Shown here: positions 42,495-50,733 of the stretch, piece by piece
How positions within the stretch are numbered: the stretch's first letter is position 1
Layout of the letters: each line of letters opens with the position of its first letter
Source: Elusimicrobiales bacterium
GTDB taxonomy: Bacteria; Elusimicrobiota; Elusimicrobia; Elusimicrobiales; UBA9959
Reading direction: 5' to 3'
Assembly: GCA_028688015.1 (NCBI GenBank)
Contig: JAQTZB010000001.1
Span: 62,001 to 126,000 of the forward strand
DNA length: 64,000 bases
Made by a program: the position numbers and the translations under genes
Notes under the pieces: generated by a model
What the model was told of the DNA's origin: nothing
Databases searched by the model: none
What the model saw: the letters and a program-made list of their open reading frames with translations, nothing else

Positions 42495-44515
42495 ATTTCC
42501 TCTTGCTTTCTATCGGTATCTGATTGGGCATCAGATATCGCTAAATCATTCTTCACGCTTTCAGGGGTGCATCCCTTCAACCTTTCAATTACTTCGTTGT
42601 TTTGTGCGCGCATCGAGAACCATCGACGTATCCATTCTTTTGCAATTAGTGCCATCGGTGGATTCTTTGGCTCGGGCGTTCTGTTCAGGACAAGGTCTTC
42701 TCTGGAGTTAGGATATAACTCAAGCCCATACACAATGCGTCTTTGATTATGGTGTAGAACGCAGTCGGGGTCAAAACCTAAAACCGTTAAGCCTTCTCTC
42801 AGTTGTCTGAGTAATGGACTTGTCCCTTCCCCGAATTTGTTGTTAACGTTTCTCATACCAGCGGATGATATCGCAACTTTCCTCAAAACTTCTATAGTGG
42901 GTTTTGAGAAGTGAATTGTTCCGAATCCCTCGGTGCTGCCGATATCTTCCCAGCCAAGTGTTCGAGTCCCAAAATTCATGCGGACTCTGTTGTACTGGCT
43001 GCTGCCAATCCCATATAAGCTAGTGGTGGTTAAGATGCATATCTTGGAGGATTTATTTATCCCACGACCAGCCATAGATGATGCTATCTCGGATTTTGCT
43101 GATGAATAACGGCGTTCGTATTCTTTCCCTATTTCTTTGGCAAACAAAGACAGAGCCGCTAATTTCCCTCCAAGTATTTCTCGATAAACCGGGGTGGCTC
43201 CACAAACGTTAACATCGAGAATCCGGGAGGAAATTCCATTTTTTTTGATTTCCCGAACAGCTACCTGGAAAGCACGACCAAAGTCTTCATCCAACCATTT
43301 AATCTCAGGTCTGTTCCCCCCTGTAATGGTTACTTTGGAAAGGAGGGCCTTAGTGTCTCCGCGGAAACGTGCTAGATGATTTAGTGCAGAAAAAATGTCG
43401 GCGAGAACTTCTGCTCGTTTGCGGCGGAACAACGGGGATTCGCTGGAACTTTTCCAGTCAATCTTGCCGGATTTTGAGCGGCGGATAGAACTGCCAGCGG
43501 TTGTTGTTGCATCCGAGTCTAACTCTGAGGCCTTCTTGTATTCAGCTTTAAGGATATCGCGGCGATCGTTGCCAGCTTCAATTGCTAGCTCGCGCAGCTT
43601 TTTTATTTTTAGCTCGATTGAGGTTGGGTTTCCAATTTCTTCCAACAAATCGTCGTGGCGTATTGCTTTTAAGTTAGTCTTTAAACAATCTACGGCGGTT
43701 TTGTGGAAGATAGCCCAGTAATCCGGTTCCTTCTGAATTCTTAGCAATATTGCTCTGGTGGTCCACCCAATCCACTCATCACGTACCGATAACTGATAGA
43801 CGGCATTTGCTAAACCAATAATTCCCATTACGGGATGGAAGGGCCTTGCCGCATTGCGGATTAAAAAGCAGAGACTTCTCCCTGGGGTGGGTCTGTATTC
43901 TAAACTCCAAGTATGTCTGAAATATCTCCAAATATCCATCAAATCTAAACCAGTGTATTTACATTGCTCTCCAATTTCAACAGGTTGAAGATAAGGATCA
44001 GCAACAACGCTTAAATCTTTTTCGCGATGGCGAAATATTTCTTCGGCTAAATCTGCTCCATTATCGAGAAGATTCTCGATGGAAACCGCTTTCCCCTTAA
44101 ATGTCCTCACAGTATGCATTTTTGTTAGAAATGCCTTTACGTTTGGATTGGCTAGTTGTTGGTTTCTGCCTTGTAAGAGGGATTGGCGCAGCAACTCTTT
44201 TGCTTTTTGTGGATCCACCTTTGAGACACTCGGCGGAATTAAATAAATGCTATGGCGAACAACACGGAATTTCCAACCGACGTCGGCCAAATTTGCCAAT
44301 ACTAGGAGTATAGCTTCCTCTTCCAGTTTCCAGGAGAATTTTGATTTGCTTACGGTATCCGCATTTTTTTTAAGAGTAATGGAAAGTTCTTTGCCTTTGG
44401 AAGTGTTAAGGAGGGTAAGTAATCTTTGAAGTGGCCCCATTGGGAGATGCGGGTCAAATAGTCTTGGTTGGCTCGTTCTTTGTGGCATTGGGATTTCTAT
44501 AGATTTGGATGGCAT
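42491..44515 (-). CDS. DruA-like DUF4338 protein
   Basis: The ATG at 44515 gives 674 aa; another ATG at 44488 is possible, and a TTG at 44662 would add 49 poorly supported residues. The DUF4338 signatures are clear: WSLEYRPTPGRSLCFLIR (near 202), PVMGIIGLANAVYQLSVRD, PVYREILGGKLAALSLF, TTTSLYGIGSSQYNRVRM (near 498) and FGEGTSPLLRQLREGL (near 557). DruA is the marker of type I Druantia anti-phage systems. Here it stands first in an operon with DptF/DptH-like ATPases; no druB-E genes follow. It probably gives the system its DNA or modification specificity. The family match is strong; the role is inferred. Confidence 0.85.
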   Translation of the reverse strand: MPSKSIEIPMPQRTSQPRLFDPHLPMGPLQRLLTLLNTSKGKELSITLKKNADTVSKSKFSWKLEEEAILLVLANLADVGWKFRVVRHSIYLIPPSVSKVDPQKAKELLRQSLLQGRNQQLANPNVKAFLTKMHTVRTFKGKAVSIENLLDNGADLAEEIFRHREKDLSVVADPYLQPVEIGEQCKYTGLDLMDIWRYFRHTWSLEYRPTPGRSLCFLIRNAARPFHPVMGIIGLANAVYQLSVRDEWIGWTTRAILLRIQKEPDYWAIFHKTAVDCLKTNLKAIRHDDLLEEIGNPTSIELKIKKLRELAIEAGNDRRDILKAEYKKASELDSDATTTAGSSIRRSKSGKIDWKSSSESPLFRRKRAEVLADIFSALNHLARFRGDTKALLSKVTITGGNRPEIKWLDEDFGRAFQVAVREIKKNGISSRILDVNVCGATPVYREILGGKLAALSLFAKEIGKEYERRYSSAKSEIASSMAGRGINKSSKICILTTTSLYGIGSSQYNRVRMNFGTRTLGWEDIGSTEGFGTIHFSKPTIEVLRKVAISSAGMRNVNNKFGEGTSPLLRQLREGLTVLGFDPDCVLHHNQRRIVYGLELYPNSREDLVLNRTPEPKNPPMALIAKEWIRRWFSMRAQNNEVIERLKGCTPESVKNDLAISDAQSDTDRKQEEI

Positions 44516-44769
44516 TGAGTTGTATTTAATTGGGACACTGCAAAACCGGACTATCTTTGAGCACAGTACATCATGTAGTCCGTTTAATACGATTGCAGAT
44601 GGCATAGCGTGGCAAAAGTGCTTCGGACATGGTTGATCATCAATGATGTAGACCGAATTCAAAAATTAAAAAAACGCATAAGGCGCGATGCTTTATTTTA
44701 TATTTATAAAGTCAAAGTAGCAAATATCCAGCTGGAATTCGGGGGTAAACGTAATTTCCCCCGCAGTTC

Positions 44770-44794
44770 GGCTGGGTAATACTGCCGTACTTTA
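44770..44794 (+). repeat. Fragment of the R repeat 5' end
   Basis: GCTGGGTAATACTGCCGTAC matches the first ~24 bases of R copies 1 and 5 (GGTGGGTAAYTCTGCYGTACC). It lies just past the 3' end of the 334-aa gene and upstream of the DruA-like operon, so it may mark another cassette border. The ~250 bp between it and 44515 are AT-rich and should contain the operon promoter, but I could not fix its boxes. Confidence 0.45.
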
Positions 44795-45796
44795 CTTTTT
44801 TTTATCAACTTCAGAGTCTTGATGTGTAATTTCTGTTGACTTGTCCCTCAGTACACACGCCACCCAGGATTTTCCATTAATCTTTACGGCATCGGATACC
44901 GCTATCCAGTGGAGCAGGGACCATTTAAACTCGTCCCATGTCGGTTCGGGGTAATACTCCGCGTCAAAAGCCATACGGAGACAGCGCTGGAGTTTCTCCG
45001 CATCGATCAAAACATGATTCAATTCTGTTTTCGCGTATTCAGAAATCTTATCCGTGAGATTCTTCGCGGCGTCTTCCGTGCCTTTGGCCTCTATTCCCCA
45101 AGTACTCCACTCTTTATAAACCAATTCGGAGATAAATTCTGAAAGCAGTTCCCTGGGACCGTCCGATTTGCCACCGGTGTATTTATGAGCGGAAGGACAA
45201 ATTCGGCAATTATGTGCATCATCCGGCTTTTTCCAAACAGATGACTGCTCCTTTGGTTTCTTCGACTCGACTGCCAAACATTCGCCGCAATCGCGGTATA
45301 GTTTATAAGTGAAATGCTTTAGGTTAATTCTGCCGTGCTCTTTCCAGGTCAACCACAAACCGGGGAAACCGGGTTCTTCCACAACCTTGCTGCTTAAAAG
45401 AGTTCCCTCGAAATACCAATAGACGGTTTCGCCAGGATTAAATTCCCTTTTCTCCGGCGCTATGATTATTTCGGTCGTTCCCCCCTCTTTGTAATTTGGA
45501 TCCTCCACCGGTTTTGAATAAACAACCTGGACTTTCTCGCCCAACTCTTTTTTTAGCTCGTGGCTCAACTCAAGCCCGACTTGATGAAAACGATCCCAGT
45601 CAAAACATGGCTTGTAAGCGTTTGCTTCAAAATCTGCACCCCAGACGGCAAATCTTTTCTCAAGTGCTTTTGAGATTTTGAAATGAGACAGCCCGAAGTA
45701 GTCTCCGATATTTCCCCCGACATATTTGTCTTTATCGTCGCTCAGCCACGCCCAAGCCCCAAAACCAAAATCCGCCATAACTGTAATCTTTTTCAT
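44792..45796 (-). CDS. Unknown 334-aa protein with zinc-ribbon-like Cys
   Basis: The protein starts MKKITVMADFGFGAWAW and contains four cysteines in CGEC...CRICP (near residues 180-215), probably a metal-binding knuckle, and long acidic helices toward the end. No signal peptide or membrane helix. The family is not recognised. It lies upstream of the DruA-like operon in the same direction, about 280 bp away with an R fragment between, so it is probably a separate cassette gene. Base composition is AT-rich like the operon, in contrast to the flanking core genes. Confidence 0.55.
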   Translation of the reverse strand: MKKITVMADFGFGAWAWLSDDKDKYVGGNIGDYFGLSHFKISKALEKRFAVWGADFEANAYKPCFDWDRFHQVGLELSHELKKELGEKVQVVYSKPVEDPNYKEGGTTEIIIAPEKREFNPGETVYWYFEGTLLSSKVVEEPGFPGLWLTWKEHGRINLKHFTYKLYRDCGECLAVESKKPKEQSSVWKKPDDAHNCRICPSAHKYTGGKSDGPRELLSEFISELVYKEWSTWGIEAKGTEDAAKNLTDKISEYAKTELNHVLIDAEKLQRCLRMAFDAEYYPEPTWDEFKWSLLHWIAVSDAVKINGKSWVACVLRDKSTEITHQDSEVDKKK

Positions 45797-45890
45797 AAAT
45801 TATCCTGAATTCTTAGAAATAGTATAGCAGGCCATCCCGACAACGGTGTGTCGCGATGAAAATGGCTGTTTTTGCTGTTTTCTGCGTTCC

Positions 45891-46612
45891 CGGGTGGGTA
45901 ATTCTGCCGTACCTTAATTTGGGCGGGGGCAGTTCAGGAAGGGCCAGGGCCAGGTGCCGCGGCCATCTCGAGGCAAGCGGCTACTGGCCCTGGCCTCTCC
46001 ATATTTTCTTTGCTGTTCTCCCCCGCCCCACGGGGGCTACATAACAGTAACAGAAAAGCCCGCCAGGGCGAGCGAACAGCGAGCCTGGGCGGGTTTTTAA
46101 TAAACCAAGGTGCCCCCGTTTAAATTCTTTTCCCCCGGTGGCCATAATTTAAAAATAAGAAAAAAATTAAATTCTGCGCTGTACGGGCCGCAGCAGCGGC
46201 CCGGGAGCGGCTGCGCCAAGGCCCACGTTTATTGGGCCGGCCAACCGCGCATTAGGAGGTGTTTATAAGATGCCGCCTACCGGCGGAGCAAGAGCGAAGG
46301 CGCGTAGTGCCGAGCCTTGCGAACCCACTTCCTAGCGGCAAGGAGCAGTGCGGGGCCGCGCTGCGTGGCCACGCCTGCGACGACATCTCGCGGATAAACT
46401 CGGCCTACCGCTTCAAAAGACGATAGGGGAGCCGCATAGTGGCCGGCAAGCGGCCACCCTGCGGCGAGCGAGCGGAGCGAAGGCGCGCAGTGCCGAGCCC
46501 GCGAGCGGCTTCTCGCGGATAAGATCAGGCATACAATGTTTTGAGGAACTTATAGAGAGTACGGTTGAAGCGAATCCACAACTCATCCGAACGTGATAAT
46601 GTGGACTTTCTT
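45891..46612 (+). repeat. R repeat, copy 5 (near full length)
   Basis: The copy shares its start (CGGGTGGGTAA) with copy 1 and its tail (ATAATGTGGACTTTCTT) with copy 2. The hairpin loop in GGGCCGC-AGCA-GCGGCCC differs from copy 1 (TGTT) while the stem is unchanged. The stem GCGGCTG...CAACCGC has one C/A mismatch, so this copy may be a hybrid of the two variants. It marks the right border of the island before the porin-like gene. Confidence 0.85.
46270..46335 (+). CDS. 21-aa frame inside R copy 5
   Basis: The same short frame as in copies 1 and 4, with AGGAGG upstream and the same stop. Translation is unproven. Confidence 0.3.
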   Translation: MPPTGGARAKARSAEPCEPTS

Positions 46613-46637
46613 CACAGCGCCATTTTACCTTTAAATG

Positions 46638-46669
46638 CAGGAACCCCGCCAAGTGCGGCGGGGTTCCTG
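46638..46669 (-). terminator. Terminator after the porin-like gene
   Basis: CAGGAACCCCGCC (46638-46650) and its exact complement (46657-46669) form a 13-bp stem with a 6-base loop, 17 bp past the porin-like stop. There is no strong T tract, but position and stability fit a terminator. Confidence 0.6.
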
Positions 46670-46686
46670 TCAACTTTGCGTTACGC

Positions 46687-47427
46687 TTACCAGAGGTTGA
46701 TGTCGAGCTGCACCGTGTAGGTGTTGGCGCCGGCTATCTTGTCGTTGTTGTAGACGTCGTAGCCGAGGATCACGCTGGTGTTGGGCGAGAAGGCCCAGGC
46801 CAGGCCGAAGCTGAGCGCGCCCACGGCGGAGTCGCCGCCCTGGTAGTCCACCGCGGCCCACAGCTTGTCAGAAACCTCGGAGATGGTCCTGTCCCAGGAC
46901 AGCAGCAGGCCGGTGTTGGCCTTGTCGCCGTTCTCGTCCACCAGCACCTTGTCGTTGCCGGCGAAGTAACCGGCCGAGAAGCGGCCCAGTTTGCCGACAT
47001 TCTTGGCGGCCAGGCCGTAGACTATGTTCTGGTCCGTCACGTCTTTCTTGGTGCCGAAGTTGTAGCCGCCCAGCGCCAGGGCCGGGCTGCCCGCGAAGGC
47101 GCTGCCTTCGGGCGTGCCGAGCTTGGCGTGCAGGTACAGCGGGTCGCTGTCGGCGGTGAGGCCGGCGCGCATCAGGTCGAAGCCGACCTCGGCCTGCACC
47201 TTCTCGTAGGGCAGCACGCCCACGGTGGGGCCTATGACCAGCAGCGGGGCTTTCCAGTTGCCGGCGGTTTCTTTCTCCGAGGAAACATAGTTGTCCACGT
47301 TCAGGTGCACGCTCTTGTACTTCTGCACGTCGGTGGACGGTATCCAGACCTGTGTGGAGGGCGTGGCGTTGACGGTCAGCGGGGCCAGGCAGAGGGCGAT
47401 TACGGCGGTAAGTTTAGCGATTTTCAT
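46687..47427 (-). CDS. Secreted porin-like outer-membrane protein
   Basis: The 246-aa protein has a signal peptide (MKIAKLTAVIALCLAPLTVNA). Amphipathic strands follow (APLLVIGPTVGV, LYLHAKLGT, IVYGLAAKNVG, VGALSFGLAWAF, YTVQLDINLW), and the C-terminal residue is tryptophan, as expected for barrel insertion. It is likely a small outer-membrane porin or barrel, perhaps for uptake of a small nutrient. AAGGAGA lies 5 bp upstream of the ATG. A strong hairpin separates it from the Amt gene upstream, so it has its own promoter or depends on read-through. Family not identified. Confidence 0.7.
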   Translation of the reverse strand: MKIAKLTAVIALCLAPLTVNATPSTQVWIPSTDVQKYKSVHLNVDNYVSSEKETAGNWKAPLLVIGPTVGVLPYEKVQAEVGFDLMRAGLTADSDPLYLHAKLGTPEGSAFAGSPALALGGYNFGTKKDVTDQNIVYGLAAKNVGKLGRFSAGYFAGNDKVLVDENGDKANTGLLLSWDRTISEVSDKLWAAVDYQGGDSAVGALSFGLAWAFSPNTSVILGYDVYNNDKIAGANTYTVQLDINLW

Positions 47428-47446
47428 TGTATCTCCTTAAGTTAGT

Positions 47447-47477
47447 AAAAAGCCCGCCCGGGGTTATCCGGGCGGGC
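47447..47477 (-). terminator. Intrinsic terminator of the amt gene
   Basis: GCCCGCCCGG (47452-47461) and CCGGGCGGGC (47468-47477) form a 10-bp GC stem with a 6-base loop, followed on the minus strand by TTTTTA. It is a textbook intrinsic terminator 14 bp after the Amt stop. Confidence 0.85.
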
Positions 47478-47490
47478 GTAAAGGCGCTGT

Positions 47491-48699
47491 TTAATGCAGG
47501 TAGGCGGTTTCGCCGTGCAGCGCTTCGTCCATGCCGATCTCTTCTTCTTTCTCGGTGGTCTTCACGGGCGTGAACAGGTTGATCACGTGAAGGGCCGCGT
47601 AGGAGAAGAGGAAGGCGTACAGCGCGGTGCCGAACACGGCCACCACCTGCTTGCCGAAGAAAGCGGCGCCGCCGTGATAGATGCCGTTGGCGCCGGCGGC
47701 GTTGACCGCCGTGGTGCCGAACACGCCGAGCAGGATCACGCCCAGCACGCCGCCCACGCCGTGCACGCCCCACACGTCCAGCGCGTCGTCCCAGCCCAGC
47801 TTGTTCTTCAGGTTGACGGCCAGGTAGCAGACCACGCTGGCGAGTATTCCTATGAACACGGCCGCCTTGGTGGTAACGTAGCCCGCGCCCGGCGTGATGG
47901 TGGCCAGGCCGGCGATGGAGCCGGTGAGCAGGCCCAGGAACTTGGGCTTCTTTTCAAAGTGCCAGGCCAGGAACAGCCATGTCACGGCCGCGAAGGAGGC
48001 CGCTATGTCGGTATTCACGAAGGCCAGCGCCGTGACGGCGTCCACCTTGAGCTCGGAGCCCGCGTTAAAGCCGTACCAGCCGAACCACAGCAGGCCCGTG
48101 CCCAGCGCCACCAGCGGTATGCTGTGCGCCGCGTCGGCCACTTTGCGCTTGCCCACGAAGAACACCGAGGCCAGCGCAGCGAAGCCCGCCGTGGCGTGCA
48201 CCACTATGCCGCCGGCGAAGTCCAGCACGCCCCACTTGGCCAGCAGGCCGCCGCCCCACACCATGTGCACGAGCGGGAAGTACACGAAGATCAGCCAGGC
48301 CACCAGGAACACCAGGTAGGCCTTGAAGTTGATGCGGTTGGTGAACGCGCCGGTGATGAGCGCCGGGGTGATCTGGGCGAACATCATCTGGTAGGCGAAG
48401 AACACCAGCAGCGGGATGCTGTTGGAGCCCGCGAAAGGCGTATTCAGGTCCACGCCGCGCAGGAAGGCCATGTCGAGGTTGCCTATGATGGCCCCCTCCC
48501 CGCCCGAGAAGCACAGCGAGTAGCCGAAGGCATACCACAGCACCGTGGTAACGCCGAGAGAAACGAAACTCTGCATCATGATGCCCAGCACGCTCTTGCG
48601 GCCGACTAGCCCGCCGTAAAAGAAGGCAAGCCCGGGGGTCATGAGCATGACGAGGCTGGTCGACACGAGCATGAACCCGGTATTTCCGGTATCGAACAT
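47491..48699 (-). CDS. amt: Ammonium transporter
   Basis: The 402-aa membrane protein has 11 predicted helices and Amt family signatures: LVMLMTPGLAFFYGGLVG, the first pore His in AGGIVVHATAGFAAL, and the second in DVWGVHGVGGVLGVILLG. It moves ammonium or ammonia across the inner membrane. There is no long signal sequence, unlike E. coli AmtB. No GlnK gene is adjacent. The two-component pair encoded just upstream in the same direction may control it. It is followed by an intrinsic terminator, so it ends its unit. Confidence 0.93.
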   Translation of the reverse strand: MFDTGNTGFMLVSTSLVMLMTPGLAFFYGGLVGRKSVLGIMMQSFVSLGVTTVLWYAFGYSLCFSGGEGAIIGNLDMAFLRGVDLNTPFAGSNSIPLLVFFAYQMMFAQITPALITGAFTNRINFKAYLVFLVAWLIFVYFPLVHMVWGGGLLAKWGVLDFAGGIVVHATAGFAALASVFFVGKRKVADAAHSIPLVALGTGLLWFGWYGFNAGSELKVDAVTALAFVNTDIAASFAAVTWLFLAWHFEKKPKFLGLLTGSIAGLATITPGAGYVTTKAAVFIGILASVVCYLAVNLKNKLGWDDALDVWGVHGVGGVLGVILLGVFGTTAVNAAGANGIYHGGAAFFGKQVVAVFGTALYAFLFSYAALHVINLFTPVKTTEKEEEIGMDEALHGETAYLH

Positions 48700-48739
48700 A
48701 GGTTCCCTCCGTTAGGTTGTGCGCGCTGACGGCCGCGCT

Positions 48740-48788
48740 ATCCCCAATTATAGGGATTGCCGTAAGGCGGAGGTATCGGGGATTCCCC
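48740..48788 (-). promoter_or_regulatory. Likely amt promoter with two GGGGAT/ATCCCC dyads
   Basis: A TATAAT box (minus strand, 48752-48747) is framed by ATCCC (48740-48744) and GGGAT (48753-48757). A second dyad, GGGGATTCCCC, lies at 48778-48788. Both sit between the response-regulator gene and amt. They may be binding sites for the NarL-type regulator encoded upstream or for a nitrogen regulator. Confidence 0.4.
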
Positions 48789-48814
48789 TAGAAAGGCGGT
48801 AGAAAAACCTTACG

Positions 48815-49462
48815 CTACAGGCTGACCAGGCCTTCTTTGACGGCGTAGCGGGTAAGCCCGGCAATGCTGGTAATGCCCAGCTTCTCCATGATCTTCTTGC
48901 GGTGGGTCTCGACGGTCTTTACGCTGAGGGCCAGCTTGTGAGAGATCTCTTTGGTGCGCAGCCCCTCGGCGAGCAGCTGCAGTACCTCGCGCTCGCGCGC
49001 GGAAAGTATGGCGAACGGGCTGCGCGGGTCGGCGGCCGGGCCTTTGAGATAGTCGCTCAGCACTATGCTGGTTATGCCGGCGCTCAAAAAGAAGCGGCCG
49101 CAACTGACGGCTTTGATGGCGTCCATCAGCTCTTCGAACGCCGAGTCCTTGAGCAGGTAGGCGCGCGCGCCGGCCTTGAAGATCTCGGTTACGTACTTGC
49201 GGTCGTTGTGCATGGAGAGGGCTATTACCCGCGCGGATTTTTTGGACTTGGATAGTTTACGGGCGGCTTCAATGCCGTTGAGCCCCGGCATAGAAATGTC
49301 CATTATGACGATGTCCGGTGAAAGTTCCTTCGCCAGCCTGACCGCCTCCAGGCCGTCGCGGGCTCCGCCCACCACTTTCACTCCGGGCTGTTTTTCCAGC
49401 AGGGCGCGCAGGCCTTCGCGGAAGATCTTATGGTCGTCGCAGATGAGAATTTTCTTTTCCAT
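48815..49462 (-). CDS. NarL/FixJ-type response regulator
   Basis: The 215-aa protein has a receiver domain with D9/D10, phospho-acceptor D55 (IVIMDISMPG) and a conserved Lys in AYLLKDSAFEEL. A LuxR-type helix-turn-helix follows at about 147-210 (LSAREREVLQLLAEGLRTKEISHKLALSVKTVETHRKKIMEKLG). It binds DNA as a dimer when phosphorylated. The start overlaps the end of the histidine kinase gene by 35 bp, so they are a cognate pair. The downstream target may be amt, whose promoter carries two dyads. Confidence 0.92.
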   Translation of the reverse strand: MEKKILICDDHKIFREGLRALLEKQPGVKVVGGARDGLEAVRLAKELSPDIVIMDISMPGLNGIEAARKLSKSKKSARVIALSMHNDRKYVTEIFKAGARAYLLKDSAFEELMDAIKAVSCGRFFLSAGITSIVLSDYLKGPAADPRSPFAILSAREREVLQLLAEGLRTKEISHKLALSVKTVETHRKKIMEKLGITSIAGLTRYAVKEGLVSL

Positions 49463-50732
49463 GGTTTTTGCCTTTGCCCAGAGGGGCCGTTATCACGGCG
49501 AGCGTCCCGGCGCCCGGCCTGGTGCTAAGGCGGAACGCTCCGCCCAGGTGGGAAACTTTTTCGCGGATGGAAAACAAGCCGAACCCGCGCCGGTCCGTAC
49601 CGTAGCCGGCGGCGGCGTCGGCGGAGAAGCCGCGGCCGTTGTCGCGCACCGTCACGGCGATCTTGCCGGCCGCGCTTCGGACCCGCACCTCGACTTCGGA
49701 AGCTTTTGCGTGTTTTACCGCGTTCATAAGCAGTTCCCGCACGGCCTTGAAGATCATCACGCTGGTCTCGGTAGGCAGCGGCTTGTTCTTGCCGTCACCG
49801 CTGAACTCCACGCGCAGGCCGTAGCGCTTGCGCATATCCTCGGCCAGGCGCTCCAGGGCGCTTTCCAGCCCCAGCTCGTAAAGTATCGGCGAGGCCAGCT
49901 GGAAGGTTAGGTTGCGGGTGGCCAGTATGGCCTCGTCGATAAAAGAGGAAAGATCATTCAGACCGCCGGCGGCGTCCGGCCCGGCGCAGAGGCCGCGCAG
50001 CGCGCCTGTCTTCATCTTGGCCATGGCCAGCGTCTGGCCTATCACGTCGTGCAGATCGGTGGCTATCTCGCGGCGCTCGCGCTCTTCGGTGAGTATGAGC
50101 TCGGCGGACAAACCGCGCAGTTTCTCCTGGTAGGATAGTATCTCTTTCTGGCGCAGCTCGCGCTCGCGGACTTCGGCCTTCAGGGCGGTATTGAGTTTCT
50201 GAAGTTCGGCGGTGCGCTCTTTGACGCGCTTCTCCAGGTCTTTGTGCGCGTCCAGCAGGGCCTTGGACGCGAGCTTGCGCTCGAAGAAGACGCGCAGCAT
50301 GTCCGCCAGGGAATTTATCAAATTGCGCTCTTCGGCCAGGAACGGGCCTTCAGCTTCGGGCGGGGACTTCCTGAGATAATAAACTTCTATGCGCCCGGCC
50401 AGCTCCGGGCTGACTTGGAAATCGCAGGCCTGCAGCCAGGGCGTGCGTCTGAAGCGTTTCGTGCGGCTTTCGCATTTTCCCACCAGTATCCGCCCGACGG
50501 TATTCTCAGGGTACTGCCAGGCCGGCGGGATCAGCTTTACCACCCGGTCCAGTATCTCACCCGTGGAGAGGTTATCGTTCTGCAGTATGCAGACGGTGGA
50601 ATGCAGCGCGGTCAGTTCCTTGACGCGCTCGCGCAGCGCGTGGATGACCTCGTTCTTCGGGACCTGCGGGTGCAGCGCGTGTATGGCCTGCTCAGGAGGC
50701 AGTATGCGCTGCCTGGTACTTTTTGACGGCAT
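49428..50732 (-). CDS. NarX-like histidine kinase with GAF-like input
   Basis: The 434-aa protein has no membrane helix. Residues ~30-150 form a GAF-like sensor (ALHSTVCILQNDNLSTGEILDRVVKLIPP), and ~155-212 a coiled coil. The HisKA_3 dimerisation domain carries His228 (REIATDLHDVIGQT), and the ATPase domain has NAVKHAKA and DNGRGF...GFGLFSIREKV. It is therefore a soluble kinase sensing an internal signal and passing phosphate to the regulator downstream. Its ATG lies one base past the phosphofructokinase stop, which ties this pair to carbon metabolism. The signal is unknown. Confidence 0.9.
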   Translation of the reverse strand: MPSKSTRQRILPPEQAIHALHPQVPKNEVIHALRERVKELTALHSTVCILQNDNLSTGEILDRVVKLIPPAWQYPENTVGRILVGKCESRTKRFRRTPWLQACDFQVSPELAGRIEVYYLRKSPPEAEGPFLAEERNLINSLADMLRVFFERKLASKALLDAHKDLEKRVKERTAELQKLNTALKAEVRERELRQKEILSYQEKLRGLSAELILTEERERREIATDLHDVIGQTLAMAKMKTGALRGLCAGPDAAGGLNDLSSFIDEAILATRNLTFQLASPILYELGLESALERLAEDMRKRYGLRVEFSGDGKNKPLPTETSVMIFKAVRELLMNAVKHAKASEVEVRVRSAAGKIAVTVRDNGRGFSADAAAGYGTDRRGFGLFSIREKVSHLGGAFRLSTRPGAGTLAVITAPLGKGKNHGKENSHLRRP

Positions 50733-50733
50733 G

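Noticed and set aside
34866..44515. Classical Dnd restriction or Druantia operon
   Set aside because: No dndB-E genes, no DUF1998/DruE helicase and no druB-D are visible around the operon, so neither name can be applied as it stands.
42491..44662. Start of the DruA-like gene at the TTG at 44662
   Set aside because: The added 49 residues are Cys-rich and unlike the family, with no ribosome site. The ATG at 44515 is preferred, though the ATG at 44488 cannot be ruled out.
47494..48609. Long plus-strand frame opposite the amt gene
   Set aside because: His/Gln/Arg-rich composition typical of the antisense strand of a GC-rich membrane protein gene. The minus strand encodes a full Amt.
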